The notes under the pieces: model-generated
Told to the model about the DNA's origin: nothing
The model's database searches: none
What the model saw: only the letters and a program-made list of their open reading frames with translations
Source: Maribacter sp.
GTDB lineage: Bacteria > Bacteroidota > Bacteroidia > Flavobacteriales > Flavobacteriaceae
Reading direction: 5' to 3'
Assembly (NCBI GenBank): GCA_030730545.1
Contig: JANQUX010000107.1
Location: 1 to 8,957 of the forward strand
Length of the DNA: 8,957 nucleotides
Part shown: positions 1 through 6,911 of the stretch, one piece after another
How positions within the stretch are numbered: position 1 is the stretch's first letter
Layout of the letters: the number at the start of each line of letters is the position of its first letter
Position numbers and translations under genes: made by a program

Positions 1-1922
1 GCATTACCTTAAATAGCGAAAGTGCTGCAGGTAGTAGCAGCACATGGGTAATTACTGATGACCAAAATACTATTCTTGGTCTACCACCAACTTTAGAAGC
101 CGTACAAGGTGTTGACTTCGATGCTGCTGGTGCAGGTACTTGTTTTGTATGGTTCCTAAGATATGAAGATGGGCTAACCGGACTCGAAGTAGGCTTAAAT
201 ACAAGTAATTTTGTAGGCTCGTTTGATTTGTCGAACGCTATTGAAGTACAAAGAAACGAAACCTTGGCAGGTGTTCTTTCGGGTGGCCCTTATGAATTTA
301 CCGTAGATGGTAAAGCTGATTTCGTTACCGATATTTCTTTAGATGGAGAAAATGCAATAGGTAGCAATAGCACGTTTGTCATTACCGATGATCAATTGAA
401 CATTCTTGGATTACCACCTACATTAGATGCTGTAAAAGAAGTTGATTTTGATATGGCCGGTGCCGGAGTTTGTCTTATCTGGTATTTACGATATGAAGAT
501 GATTTAATCGGTGCAGAAGCGGGTATGAACGCAGGCGAACTTGAAGGCTGCTTTAGTTTATCTAACGCTATTCAAGTTACTCGTTTAGATGCGGCAAATG
601 CGGGAACCATTTCTGGCGGACCGTTTAACTTTTGTGTTGACGGTGAAGTTGATAATGTGTATGGTATTACACTAGATAGCGCCGAAGCTAATGGAAGCAA
701 TAGTAGCTGGGTGATTACAGATGAACAAGGTAACATTTTAGGTCTTCCACCAACATTGGAAGCAGTAGAAGGGGTAAATTTTGATGGAGCAGGAGCTGGT
801 ACATGCTTAATATGGTATTTGCGTTACGAAGGTGAATTGAGCGGACTAGCTGTTGACATGAATGCAAATGACCTACAGGGGAATTTTAATTTATCTAATT
901 CAATTGAAGTGGTTAGAAGTAAAACAGAAGCAGGTGTTTTAACTGGCGGTCCATATAAATTCTATGTTGATGGTGAAGCTGACTATGTAACCGATATTAT
1001 GCTAGATGCCTCTGAAGCTTCAGGTACTAACAGCACATGGGTAATTACTGATGAGGAATTAAATATTCTTGGACTTCCACCAACTATTGATGCTGTAAAG
1101 GGAGTGAATTTTGATGCTGCCGGTGTTGGTACTTGTTTAATCTGGTATTTAAGATATGAAGATGGTTTAGAAGGTGCAGCCATGGGCAATAACGCCGCAG
1201 ACTTAACCGGATGCTTTGATTTATCTAACCCTATTGAAGTTCAAAGAGTACAAGGTGTAAATGCAGGTACTTTAGAAGGTGGTCCGTTTAGCTTTTGTGT
1301 TGATGGTGAAGTAGACAATGTATATGGTATTACATTAGATAATTCCAACGCATCAGGTACTCAAAACACATGGGTCATTACCGATGATCAAGGAAAAATT
1401 CTAGGCCTACCTCCTACTCTTGAAGCTGTTGAAGGTGTGAATTTTGATGGAGCAGGTGCAGGGACTTGTCTAATATGGTACGCACGTTACGAAGGTGAAA
1501 TTACAGGTCTTGCGGTAGATATGAATGCGAATAACGTTACAGGAAATTTTGCACTATCGAACCCATTGACTGTGGTAAGAACAAAACCTGAAGCAGGTAC
1601 AATTACGGGAGGTCCGTTTGAATTTATAGTCGATGAAACTGCTGATTATGTAACTGGCATTTCTCTAAGTAATGAAAATGCTTCTGGAGCAAATAGTTCT
1701 TGGATTATTACCGATGAGTCTGGTAAAATACTTGGATTGCCACCAACTTTAGCGGATGTAAAAGCTGTGGATTTTAACGCTGCCGGAGAAGGAACATGCT
1801 TTATCTATTACATTAGATACGAAGATGGATTAACAGGTATGGAACCTGGCTGGACATTTGATGAATTCAATGGTTGCTTTGATATTTCAAACAATATAAA
1901 AGTGGTTCGCAAGGTTCATTAA
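1..1922 (+). CDS. 3' part of a large tandem-repeat, probably exported protein
   Basis: The reading frame is open from the first base, so the start and any signal peptide lie upstream of the window. The TTG at 228 is an internal Leu codon of a repeat, not a start. The visible 639 residues are one partial and five complete units of 110-111 residues, then a 12-residue tail ending VVRKVH. Each unit carries GGP(Y/F)xF, WVITD(D/E), ILGLPPT, GxGTCLIWY, RYE and (D/S/N)LSNxIxVVR motifs, rich in Gly, Asp and Asn and likely all-beta. Similar units are familiar to me from predicted cell-surface proteins of Flavobacteriia, but I cannot name a family or function; adhesion or surface-layer roles are guesses. 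There is no type IX secretion C-terminal domain and no enzymatic motif. The gene is followed directly by a terminator and converges on ppc. The coding frame is certain; the exported location is inferred from the repeat type and regularly placed cysteines. Confidence 0.85.
   Translation, partial: ITLNSESAAGSSSTWVITDDQNTILGLPPTLEAVQGVDFDAAGAGTCFVWFLRYEDGLTGLEVGLNTSNFVGSFDLSNAIEVQRNETLAGVLSGGPYEFTVDGKADFVTDISLDGENAIGSNSTFVITDDQLNILGLPPTLDAVKEVDFDMAGAGVCLIWYLRYEDDLIGAEAGMNAGELEGCFSLSNAIQVTRLDAANAGTISGGPFNFCVDGEVDNVYGITLDSAEANGSNSSWVITDEQGNILGLPPTLEAVEGVNFDGAGAGTCLIWYLRYEGELSGLAVDMNANDLQGNFNLSNSIEVVRSKTEAGVLTGGPYKFYVDGEADYVTDIMLDASEASGTNSTWVITDEELNILGLPPTIDAVKGVNFDAAGVGTCLIWYLRYEDGLEGAAMGNNAADLTGCFDLSNPIEVQRVQGVNAGTLEGGPFSFCVDGEVDNVYGITLDNSNASGTQNTWVITDDQGKILGLPPTLEAVEGVNFDGAGAGTCLIWYARYEGEITGLAVDMNANNVTGNFALSNPLTVVRTKPEAGTITGGPFEFIVDETADYVTGISLSNENASGANSSWIITDESGKILGLPPTLADVKAVDFNAAGEGTCFIYYIRYEDGLTGMEPGWTFDEFNGCFDISNNIKVVRKVH
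3..1883 (+). repeat. Tandem coding repeats of 330/333 bp, alternating two types
   Basis: Unit boundaries, set at the LSN motif, are 3-227 (partial), 228-557, 558-890, 891-1220, 1221-1553 and 1554-1883; 1884-1919 encodes the start of a further unit (ISNNIKVVR) where the protein ends. Units alternate in length, 110 then 111 residues, and in sequence. Units 1, 3 and 5 have AGxxxGGP(Y/F), YVT/FVT and end in GCF(S/D). Units 2 and 4 have NAG, FCVDGEVDNVYGITLD and end in GNF. The partial unit ends GSFD and belongs with the even type. All units keep one Cys in GxC(L/F). The unit of duplication is therefore probably a pair of about 221 residues. Because the last LSNxIxVVR strand is retained at the C terminus, the structural domain boundary probably falls after VVR rather than before LSN. 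Confidence 0.9.
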
Positions 1923-1939
1923 ACCAAATATATTCAATA

Positions 1940-1975
1940 AAAAAGGCTCTGTAAATATTACTACAGAGCCTTTTT
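1940..1975. terminator. Bidirectional intrinsic terminator between repeat gene and ppc
   Basis: A perfect 14-bp inverted repeat (1940-1953 with 1962-1975) contains the core GGCTCTGTA/TACAGAGCC around an 8-nt AT-rich loop. It is flanked by A-runs on the left and T-runs on the right, so it gives a U-tract on either strand. It sits 17 bp after the repeat-gene stop and 18 bp after the ppc stop, as expected for a shared terminator of convergent genes. Confidence 0.9.
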
Positions 1976-1993
1976 AAATTTTACTAAAAGATA

Positions 1994-4540
1994 TTATGCC
2001 GAGTTTCTACTTGCATTAATATTGCCATAAAGAGAACGGGTTACTATTTTCTCGTATAGTTCTTTATACTCTGTACCCTCACCTATTCTTTGAAGTGCGT
2101 ATTGCTGTATGACCAATAACGGTAAAACAATATTCTCTCTAATTTTTATAGACTCCCTAGATATAGCCTCTTTTTGCATTAAAATATCCATGCCTGATAA
2201 TTTCAACAACATTGCTTTAGAAAGCTGATATTCGGCATGTAATATTTCCCAAAAGGCACCGTATTCTTCATTCTCTTTCATATAGCTAGTCAATTCAAAA
2301 TAGCATTTGGTAAGACTCATCATACTATTCATCATTAAAGCTTGAAAAAACGGGACTTCTTCATAAATTCTTTTGGCTTCATCAAATCTGCCATCATCCT
2401 CTAAGTTTTTAAGAGCAGTACCTATACCATAATAGCCAGGTACGTTTTGTTTTAACTGACTCCAAGAACCCACAAAAGATATGGCACGCAAATCTGATAA
2501 CTCTAGCTTTGCTTTGTTTCCTCTTTTACCTGGTCTACTTCCAATATTCGCTTTTGTATAGTACTTAAGTGTACTCATATTTTCTAAATATGGCATAAAC
2601 TTATCATGGTGTTTTAGGTCGTCATACTTTTTAAAACTCATTTCAGACATTTCTTCTATAAGGGCTCTATCTGCATCTGAGATTATAATTTCTTTTTCAA
2701 GTATGGTATTTGACAAACCAGCCGTTAACAACTGCTCACTATTATAAATGAACTGTTCTTTTGTACCGTAAGTACTGGTTATGGTCTGCCCTTGAATGGT
2801 AAGTTGAATTTCATTATTTGCAACCTTATTGGTCTGCGCCGCATAAAAACGATGTGTTTTACCACCACCTCTTGCTGGTGGACCTCCCCTACCATCAAAG
2901 AATATAGCTGCTATATCATGTTCATCGCAAACCTCTGAAAGTTCTTCCTTAGTTTTTAATATAGACCAGTTCGCTTTTAAGTAACCACCATCTTTGGTTC
3001 CGTCAGAGAAACCAAGCATAATAGACTGCTTATTGTTTCTATTTGTAACGTGCGCTTTATATTCTGGTAAATTGAATAAGAACTGCATGGTAGCCTGCGC
3101 GTTATCCATACCTTTCATAGTTTCGAATAACGGAACTATATCAAAAGTAATCTCCTTATTTGCCCAACCACACCATCTAAAAAGTGCGTAAACGAAAAGT
3201 ATAGAGAATACATCTTCTGAGTTACTTATAATATATCTATTGCAACCTTCTTCGCCATTCTTATCTTGTATGGTCTGTAATTGAAGTATATTCTTGATGG
3301 TATCTTTTACAATATCCTCTTCATAATCATCTGCCACCAATTGTAAATTCTCATTTAGCAGAATATTAATCAATTTTTCTTCAGATAATTCGCTTAAATC
3401 CTCCTTAATTAGTCCGTTTTTCTTCAAAACGTCGGTCATTACCTTAGTATGCATACTATGATCTTGACGTATATCTATGGTTGCAAAATGAACTTTAAAG
3501 ATTTTTACTTTATCGATAAATTTCTCTAAATCTCTTAAATAAAGACTTTGATACTTTTCAATCAGTATTAATCTAATTTGTTGTAACGGTAATATTAAAT
3601 CATCGTAACCTATATCTTTCGAACTATCGAACATAGCCGTATAAAGATTGGACCTCAACTTTTGCAAGGGAGCTTGTACATCTTTAAATGTAAGTTTATG
3701 TACTAGCCCTTTTAAATCATTATAGTAGCACTTCATTAAAGTTAAACGAAGCTCGTTCATTACATCTTTTGTAATATCTGCCGTTACGAACGGGTTACCA
3801 TCACGATCACCACCAGGCCAGAAACCTAGTTTTACTATATCATGATTTTCAAAACTCTTTGATCCTACGCTACCTTTTATATACGCATACATATCGCCAA
3901 TGGCATCGTAATAGACATGACGTAAAGTATAGATAATATTCTTCGCCTCGTCTAAGGGTGTAGGCTTGGTCGCATTTATTAATGAGGTAAGACCTAACTG
4001 TTGTAGTCCCACATCAATCTCATCTATTTTATCTTCAAGAATCAAGGTTCTTAAATTGGTAATAATATCTAGTACCGCAGGGGTATAAAATTGTGTAGGG
4101 TGAGCGGTTAATACAATTCGAGCACTGAAGGTGCTTAACTTATCCCAAATAGTATCCCATGAATTATTCTTTTCAACGAATTGAAAATAATCTTTCAATG
4201 ATAATGAACTTGAATGTTTATGCAGTTTCGGAAATGCCGCATCTTCGACACTATCATAAAGTACCACTTGGCGTTCTACATACTGTATGATGCGGAACAT
4301 GAAATCTAATTGTTCTTTTTCAGATTCTATTTCTACGAAATTCTCAAAAAAGTTTTCTAGAATTTCTTTCGGATTTAGACCCTCGCTCAACCCCTTTTCA
4401 GATTGATTCAGCAATAACGGAATCAACATACCTACATTCTCTATATTCTTATAGGGTAGGTTTAGAAATAGACTGTTATAGACGTTAAATTTATTTTGGA
4501 CAGATTTCTTAAACTCTGCCAACCTTTCTTGTTGTTGCAT
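1994..4540 (-). CDS. ppc: Phosphoenolpyruvate carboxylase
   Basis: Cytosolic enzyme that carboxylates phosphoenolpyruvate with bicarbonate to oxaloacetate and phosphate, refilling the TCA cycle. The 848 residues are slightly shorter than the E. coli enzyme (about 880). Family motifs appear in order: LTAHPT with the catalytic His at 147, GFWPGGDRDGNP at 239-250, DIRQD at 356-360, IMLGFSDGTKDGG at 507-519, the mobile loop FFDGRGGPPARGGG at 547-560, GSRPGKRG at 667-674, and a C-terminal RN at 845-846. Several motifs deviate from the proteobacterial form: SDGTKDGG for SDSNKDGG, GRGGPPARGGG for GRGGxxGRGGG, and a terminus of RNSA for RNTG. All catalytic Arg, His and Asp residues that I can align are kept, so I expect it to be active. 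The ATG at 4540 gives a normal N terminus; the leader is A-rich without a Shine-Dalgarno motif. It ends at a terminator and appears monocistronic. Confidence 0.96.
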   Translation of the reverse strand: MQQQERLAEFKKSVQNKFNVYNSLFLNLPYKNIENVGMLIPLLLNQSEKGLSEGLNPKEILENFFENFVEIESEKEQLDFMFRIIQYVERQVVLYDSVEDAAFPKLHKHSSSLSLKDYFQFVEKNNSWDTIWDKLSTFSARIVLTAHPTQFYTPAVLDIITNLRTLILEDKIDEIDVGLQQLGLTSLINATKPTPLDEAKNIIYTLRHVYYDAIGDMYAYIKGSVGSKSFENHDIVKLGFWPGGDRDGNPFVTADITKDVMNELRLTLMKCYYNDLKGLVHKLTFKDVQAPLQKLRSNLYTAMFDSSKDIGYDDLILPLQQIRLILIEKYQSLYLRDLEKFIDKVKIFKVHFATIDIRQDHSMHTKVMTDVLKKNGLIKEDLSELSEEKLINILLNENLQLVADDYEEDIVKDTIKNILQLQTIQDKNGEEGCNRYIISNSEDVFSILFVYALFRWCGWANKEITFDIVPLFETMKGMDNAQATMQFLFNLPEYKAHVTNRNNKQSIMLGFSDGTKDGGYLKANWSILKTKEELSEVCDEHDIAAIFFDGRGGPPARGGGKTHRFYAAQTNKVANNEIQLTIQGQTITSTYGTKEQFIYNSEQLLTAGLSNTILEKEIIISDADRALIEEMSEMSFKKYDDLKHHDKFMPYLENMSTLKYYTKANIGSRPGKRGNKAKLELSDLRAISFVGSWSQLKQNVPGYYGIGTALKNLEDDGRFDEAKRIYEEVPFFQALMMNSMMSLTKCYFELTSYMKENEEYGAFWEILHAEYQLSKAMLLKLSGMDILMQKEAISRESIKIRENIVLPLLVIQQYALQRIGEGTEYKELYEKIVTRSLYGNINASRNSA

Positions 4541-4770
4541 ATATTAAAAACTTAGGGCCATACCGTTATGGCAATCTTGCTAAAATTCGAATATAAATAT
4601 CGCTATTCCAAGAGAATTTGAAGAATGATTTTTGTGAAATATCATATTCATAGAAGTATACCACAAAATAGTGCGTATTGACAACAGATATTCCAAAATA
4701 CGTGATATGCTATCTATCTTTACAATGTAAATAAGTAATAAAATTTTTCATTTTCATATAGTGTTCTCGT
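4541..4770. other. Intergenic region upstream of ppc
   Basis: No gene is visible here; the longest stretch starting at an ATG (4626) is 18 codons without family resemblance. The region should hold the ppc promoter. The best minus-strand -7 candidate is TATATTCG (4595 down to 4588), one mismatch from TAnnTTTG but without a properly spaced -33 TTG, so I do not assign it. On the plus strand TATCTTTA (4715-4722) resembles a -7 element that points toward the terminator at 4771-4804. Confidence 0.6.
4557..4572. promoter_or_regulatory. Short inverted repeat just upstream of the ppc start
   Basis: GCCATA and TATGGC form a perfect 6-bp inverted repeat around a 4-nt centre, with its near edge 16 bp from the ppc ATG. 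It could be a small hairpin in the ppc leader or a binding site for a dimeric regulator. Nothing else supports a function, and a 6-bp palindrome can arise by chance. Confidence 0.3.
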
Positions 4771-4804
4771 AAAAGAGTCTTGTTTTAAAAACAAGACTCT
4801 TTTT
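4771..4804. terminator. Hairpin terminator between glycosylase gene and ppc
   Basis: A perfect 13-bp inverted repeat (4771-4783 with 4791-4803), core GAGTCTTGT/ACAAGACTC, has a 7-nt loop that can pair further (TTT/AAA). A-runs and T-runs flank the arms, so it can work in both directions. On the minus strand it lies about 32 bp beyond the frame-restored stop of the glycosylase gene (4836). This supports 4836, not 5074, as that gene's original end. Confidence 0.88.
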
Positions 4805-4835
4805 AGTTTATACTGTTTTGAAAATCTATTTTCTG

Positions 4836-5505
4836 TTAGAAATACTCTTTATATTGAAGCGCTCTAAAATCGACTGTATTAAAACTAGGATTTTTCAGCT
4901 TCATCACCTTATAACTTTTAAGACTACCCACCGCCCTATTTGCAGCCCCAGATGGCGTAATTAAAGAAACCGTTCTTATTACCTTTTTAGTAATAGGATG
5001 TGTAAATTCGTGAATTCTAGGTACTTCATCAGAAATTTTTGTAAAAGAGACCGCATGCTCTTTTAAATGTTTTCTAAAAAAATATTCGGGTCCGTTTTTT
5101 ACTGTTTCCCCCAGTAAATAGAATCGTGCGCACTTTGGTATACTTTTCTAAATAACTCAAGACATCTCTTAATTCAATATTTTGCATACCAATATCTGAG
5201 GCATCTATTTTCGTTCGTTCTGCGGAAGCTACTATATCACATACTCCAATCTTTCTTGTTCTTAAGAAGTATTTTCGTTGTTCTATTGCATAAGTACTAG
5301 TTTGGAATTTTAGGTTTAAATCGAAAATACTATCTAAAATAGGCCATAGTTGCCCATCTCTACTACCATAACAAAAATTAACATCACCTTCTTTCAACTC
5401 TTTTGTCGTAAAACGTGGCGGTGGCAACGTACCTACAATTAGTTTTTCGGTATCATGGTCAATAAAAGGTTCGTAAGGGTGAGTATGCTTAAATACGTAT
5501 TGCAT
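4836..5505 (-). pseudogene. Uracil-DNA glycosylase superfamily protein, frameshifted
   Basis: Probable DNA-repair glycosylase that would excise a deaminated base. As read, translation from the ATG at 5505 stops after 143 residues (5074) with an aberrant tail KKRTRIFF. Removing one A from the A6 run (minus strand, 5100-5095) gives TGGNSKNGPEYFFRKHLKEH and an open frame to TAA at 4836, for 222 residues in total. In the N-terminal half, LIVGTLPPPR (residues 22-31) followed by NFCYGSRDGQLWPIL (43-57) matches the layout GSFP/GTLP...FYYGHPxNRFWPLL of the Mug/family-6-like (hypoxanthine- or uracil-acting) branch. TGGNSKNG lies mid-protein, and LITPSGAANRAVGSLKSY near residues 181-198 fits the C-terminal loop region. 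The truncated product lacks that part and is probably inactive. The shift may be a true mutation, a phase-variable tract or a sequencing error; substrate specificity is not known. Its terminator lies at 4771-4804. Confidence 0.8.
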
Positions 5506-5557
5506 TAGTGTTTTATTCTCTTGAGCATATAATACACTCTAATGATTTCTAAATTAC

Positions 5558-5565
5558 TAACTTTA
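5558..5565 (+). promoter_or_regulatory. Possible -7 element for the THX gene
   Basis: TAACTTTA matches the Bacteroidota -7 consensus TAnnTTTG at all but the last base and lies 23 bp before the THX start codon, leaving a short A-rich leader. I see no well-spaced -33 TTG, so this is tentative. Confidence 0.3.
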
Positions 5566-5588
5566 AAAGAAACGTAAATAAACGAATT

Positions 5589-5717
5589 ATGGGCAAGGGA
5601 GATAAAAAATCGAAAAAAGGAAAAATATCTAATAATTCTTACGGAGCCAGAAGACCTCGTAAAATTAAAAAAAGACCTACTGTAGAGGACAAAATCAAAA
5701 TCAATAGAAAGAAATAA
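5589..5717 (+). CDS. 30S ribosomal protein THX (small basic protein)
   Basis: A 42-residue, extremely basic peptide beginning MGKGDKKSKKGKISNNSYG and continuing RRPRKIKKRP. The MGKGDKK(T/S)(K/R)(K/R)GKI...SYG.RRP(R/K) pattern is that of the THX proteins of Bacteroidota, related to the Thermus small-subunit protein Thx. In Thermus this protein binds in the head of the 30S subunit and stabilises 16S rRNA. About 17 of 42 residues are Lys or Arg, and there is no Cys or Trp. The leader before the ATG is A-rich (GTAAATAAACGAATT) with no Shine-Dalgarno, normal for the phylum. The gene is divergent from the glycosylase gene. Its TAA ends two bases before the stop of the convergent lipoprotein gene, with no terminator between, so the two transcripts should overlap. 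The C-terminal TVEDKIKINRKK is less conserved in my memory of the family. It is easily missed because of its size. Confidence 0.85.
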   Translation: MGKGDKKSKKGKISNNSYGARRPRKIKKRPTVEDKIKINRKK

Positions 5718-5719
5718 TC

Positions 5720-6085
5720 TTATTCGTCGATTTTAAAAGTCAAACCTACTTGGTTATCGGCATCTAAAGTAATCTCATAAGTATAAAAGCCAATCGGCAG
5801 GGAATCTGTAGATACCTCGGTCGGAAAATAATTTATACTGGTAGAATCTGTTAAAATAGAAATAGATGCAGTTGGGTACGCGGTTTCAAACTCCATATAT
5901 TCAGAGAACTTACCAGCTTCAATATTCTCGTAAACGGTATCTTTTTCAGCAATACGTACTTCTGTAAAAAATAGTTCGGTGCTATTTTGAATACGAATAT
6001 TAACCAAGCTAACATTGTCATCTCTATCGGTACAAGAGAATAGTAAAACAACACAAATAACAGAAAGTAAAAAAACCCTTTTCAT
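5720..6085 (-). CDS. Small lipoprotein of unknown function
   Basis: 121 residues with a typical lipoprotein signal: MKR, a hydrophobic stretch at 4-16 and a lipobox LFSC with Cys18 as the lipidation site. The mature protein starts CTDRDDN. Acidic residues right after the Cys resemble the surface-export signals described for Bacteroidota lipoproteins, so display on the outer face of the outer membrane is possible. The rest (about residues 27-120) has alternating hydrophobic/polar stretches (VNIRIQNS, YTYEITL, VGLTFKID) that suggest one small beta-sandwich domain. I recognise no family. It starts 46 bp after yaaA on the same strand with no visible promoter or terminator between, so it may be cotranscribed with yaaA. 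The start at 6085 is fixed by the signal peptide. Confidence 0.8.
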   Translation of the reverse strand: MKRVFLLSVICVVLLFSCTDRDDNVSLVNIRIQNSTELFFTEVRIAEKDTVYENIEAGKFSEYMEFETAYPTASISILTDSTSINYFPTEVSTDSLPIGFYTYEITLDADNQVGLTFKIDE

Positions 6086-6131
6086 AGACGTATTTTATAT
6101 ATCTAAAGAACGAAAAAGTGTAGATTATATT

Positions 6132-6893
6132 TTATCTAATAAATACGGGTTCATTTTGTTTTAGGGTGTGTTCTTGACTAAATTCATAATCATCTAAATT
6201 AAACCCTTTAATATCTGTAAGTGTTTTGGCATCTGAATCTAAAATATACCTAACCATGGCACCTCTTGCCTTCTTTGCAAAAAAGCTAATAATCTTCAGT
6301 TTATCGTTTTTCCAATCTTTAAAAATAGGCGTGATAATTTCTGCCTTAATATTTTTAGGTTGTAATACGCTATAATATTCGTTGCTTGCCAAATTAACAA
6401 GCAACTCACCATCTTCCATTTCATTGTTTAAATGATCCGTAAGTCTATTGCCCCAGTATTGATATAGGTTTTTATTTCTACCTATTTGTAACGACGTGCC
6501 CATTTCTAAGCGATAAGGCTGCATAAGATCTAAAGGTTTTAGCACTCCATATTGCCCTGACAAAATTCTAAGACTTTGCTGTAGTTTATCTATTTTTTCT
6601 TCGGATAAGGTATAAGCATCTAAGCCCGTATACACATCGCCACTAAATGCATAAACTGCAGGTCTGGCATTATTTGGCGTAAACGGTATCGTAAAATCTT
6701 GATTACGCTGCCAATTCAATTGCGCCAAATTATCAGATATAGACATTAGTTCTGAAAGTACTTTAGGCTTCTTTTTTCTTAAAATCTTATTTAGCTTTTC
6801 AGCATCTTTTATAAATTCTGGCGAAGTAAATTTTGTCGTAGGCAGCTCACTTTCATAATTCAATGACTTAGCCGGAGAAATAACAATTTTCAT
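6132..6893 (-). CDS. yaaA: Peroxide stress protein YaaA
   Basis: 253 residues, close to the 258 of E. coli YaaA, and collinear with that family (UPF0246/DUF328). Visible signatures are [12 protein letters not shown] at 1-12, [17 protein letters not shown] at 77-93, [24 protein letters not shown] at 110-133 (positions only approximate), NLASNEYY at 167-174, and [15 protein letters not shown] at 202-216. In E. coli the protein is induced by OxyR and limits free intracellular iron during hydrogen peroxide stress; structural work on the family shows a fold with DNA-binding features, though its biochemical activity is not settled. Here no OxyR site is evident. The gene has its own well-formed Bacteroidota promoter directly upstream, so it is a transcription unit separate from rluD and probably includes the lipoprotein gene downstream. 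Confidence 0.95.
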   Translation of the reverse strand: MKIVISPAKSLNYESELPTTKFTSPEFIKDAEKLNKILRKKKPKVLSELMSISDNLAQLNWQRNQDFTIPFTPNNARPAVYAFSGDVYTGLDAYTLSEEKIDKLQQSLRILSGQYGVLKPLDLMQPYRLEMGTSLQIGRNKNLYQYWGNRLTDHLNNEMEDGELLVNLASNEYYSVLQPKNIKAEIITPIFKDWKNDKLKIISFFAKKARGAMVRYILDSDAKTLTDIKGFNLDDYEFSQEHTLKQNEPVFIR

Positions 6894-6911
6894 AGTAAAA
6901 TTTTAATAGCC

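Noticed and set aside
983..1189. Open frame of 68 codons on the minus strand inside the repeat gene
   Set aside because: It is antisense to strongly conserved repeat coding sequence and has no family resemblance; it arises from the repeat's base composition.
1..1922. Regular ~330-bp periodicity as a possible CRISPR-like or satellite array
   Set aside because: The period is a multiple of three, the frame stays open, and conservation is at protein level with many silent differences; it is a coding repeat.
2994..3191. Open frame of 65 codons on the plus strand inside ppc
   Set aside because: Antisense to conserved ppc coding sequence (including the SDGTKDGG region); no independent support.
4626..4682. 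18-codon ATG-initiated frame upstream of ppc
   Set aside because: Too short, with no leader, conserved motif or context to support translation.
5094..5100. AAAAAAC as a programmed -1 ribosomal slippery site in the glycosylase gene
   Set aside because: The zero frame reads AAA AAA C, not A AAA AAC, and restoring the gene needs a +1 shift, so the classical -1 mechanism does not fit.
5851..6054. Hydrophobic 67-codon frame overlapping the lipoprotein gene in another frame
   Set aside because: The lipoprotein frame has a clear signal peptide and lipobox; this one has no leader or domain.
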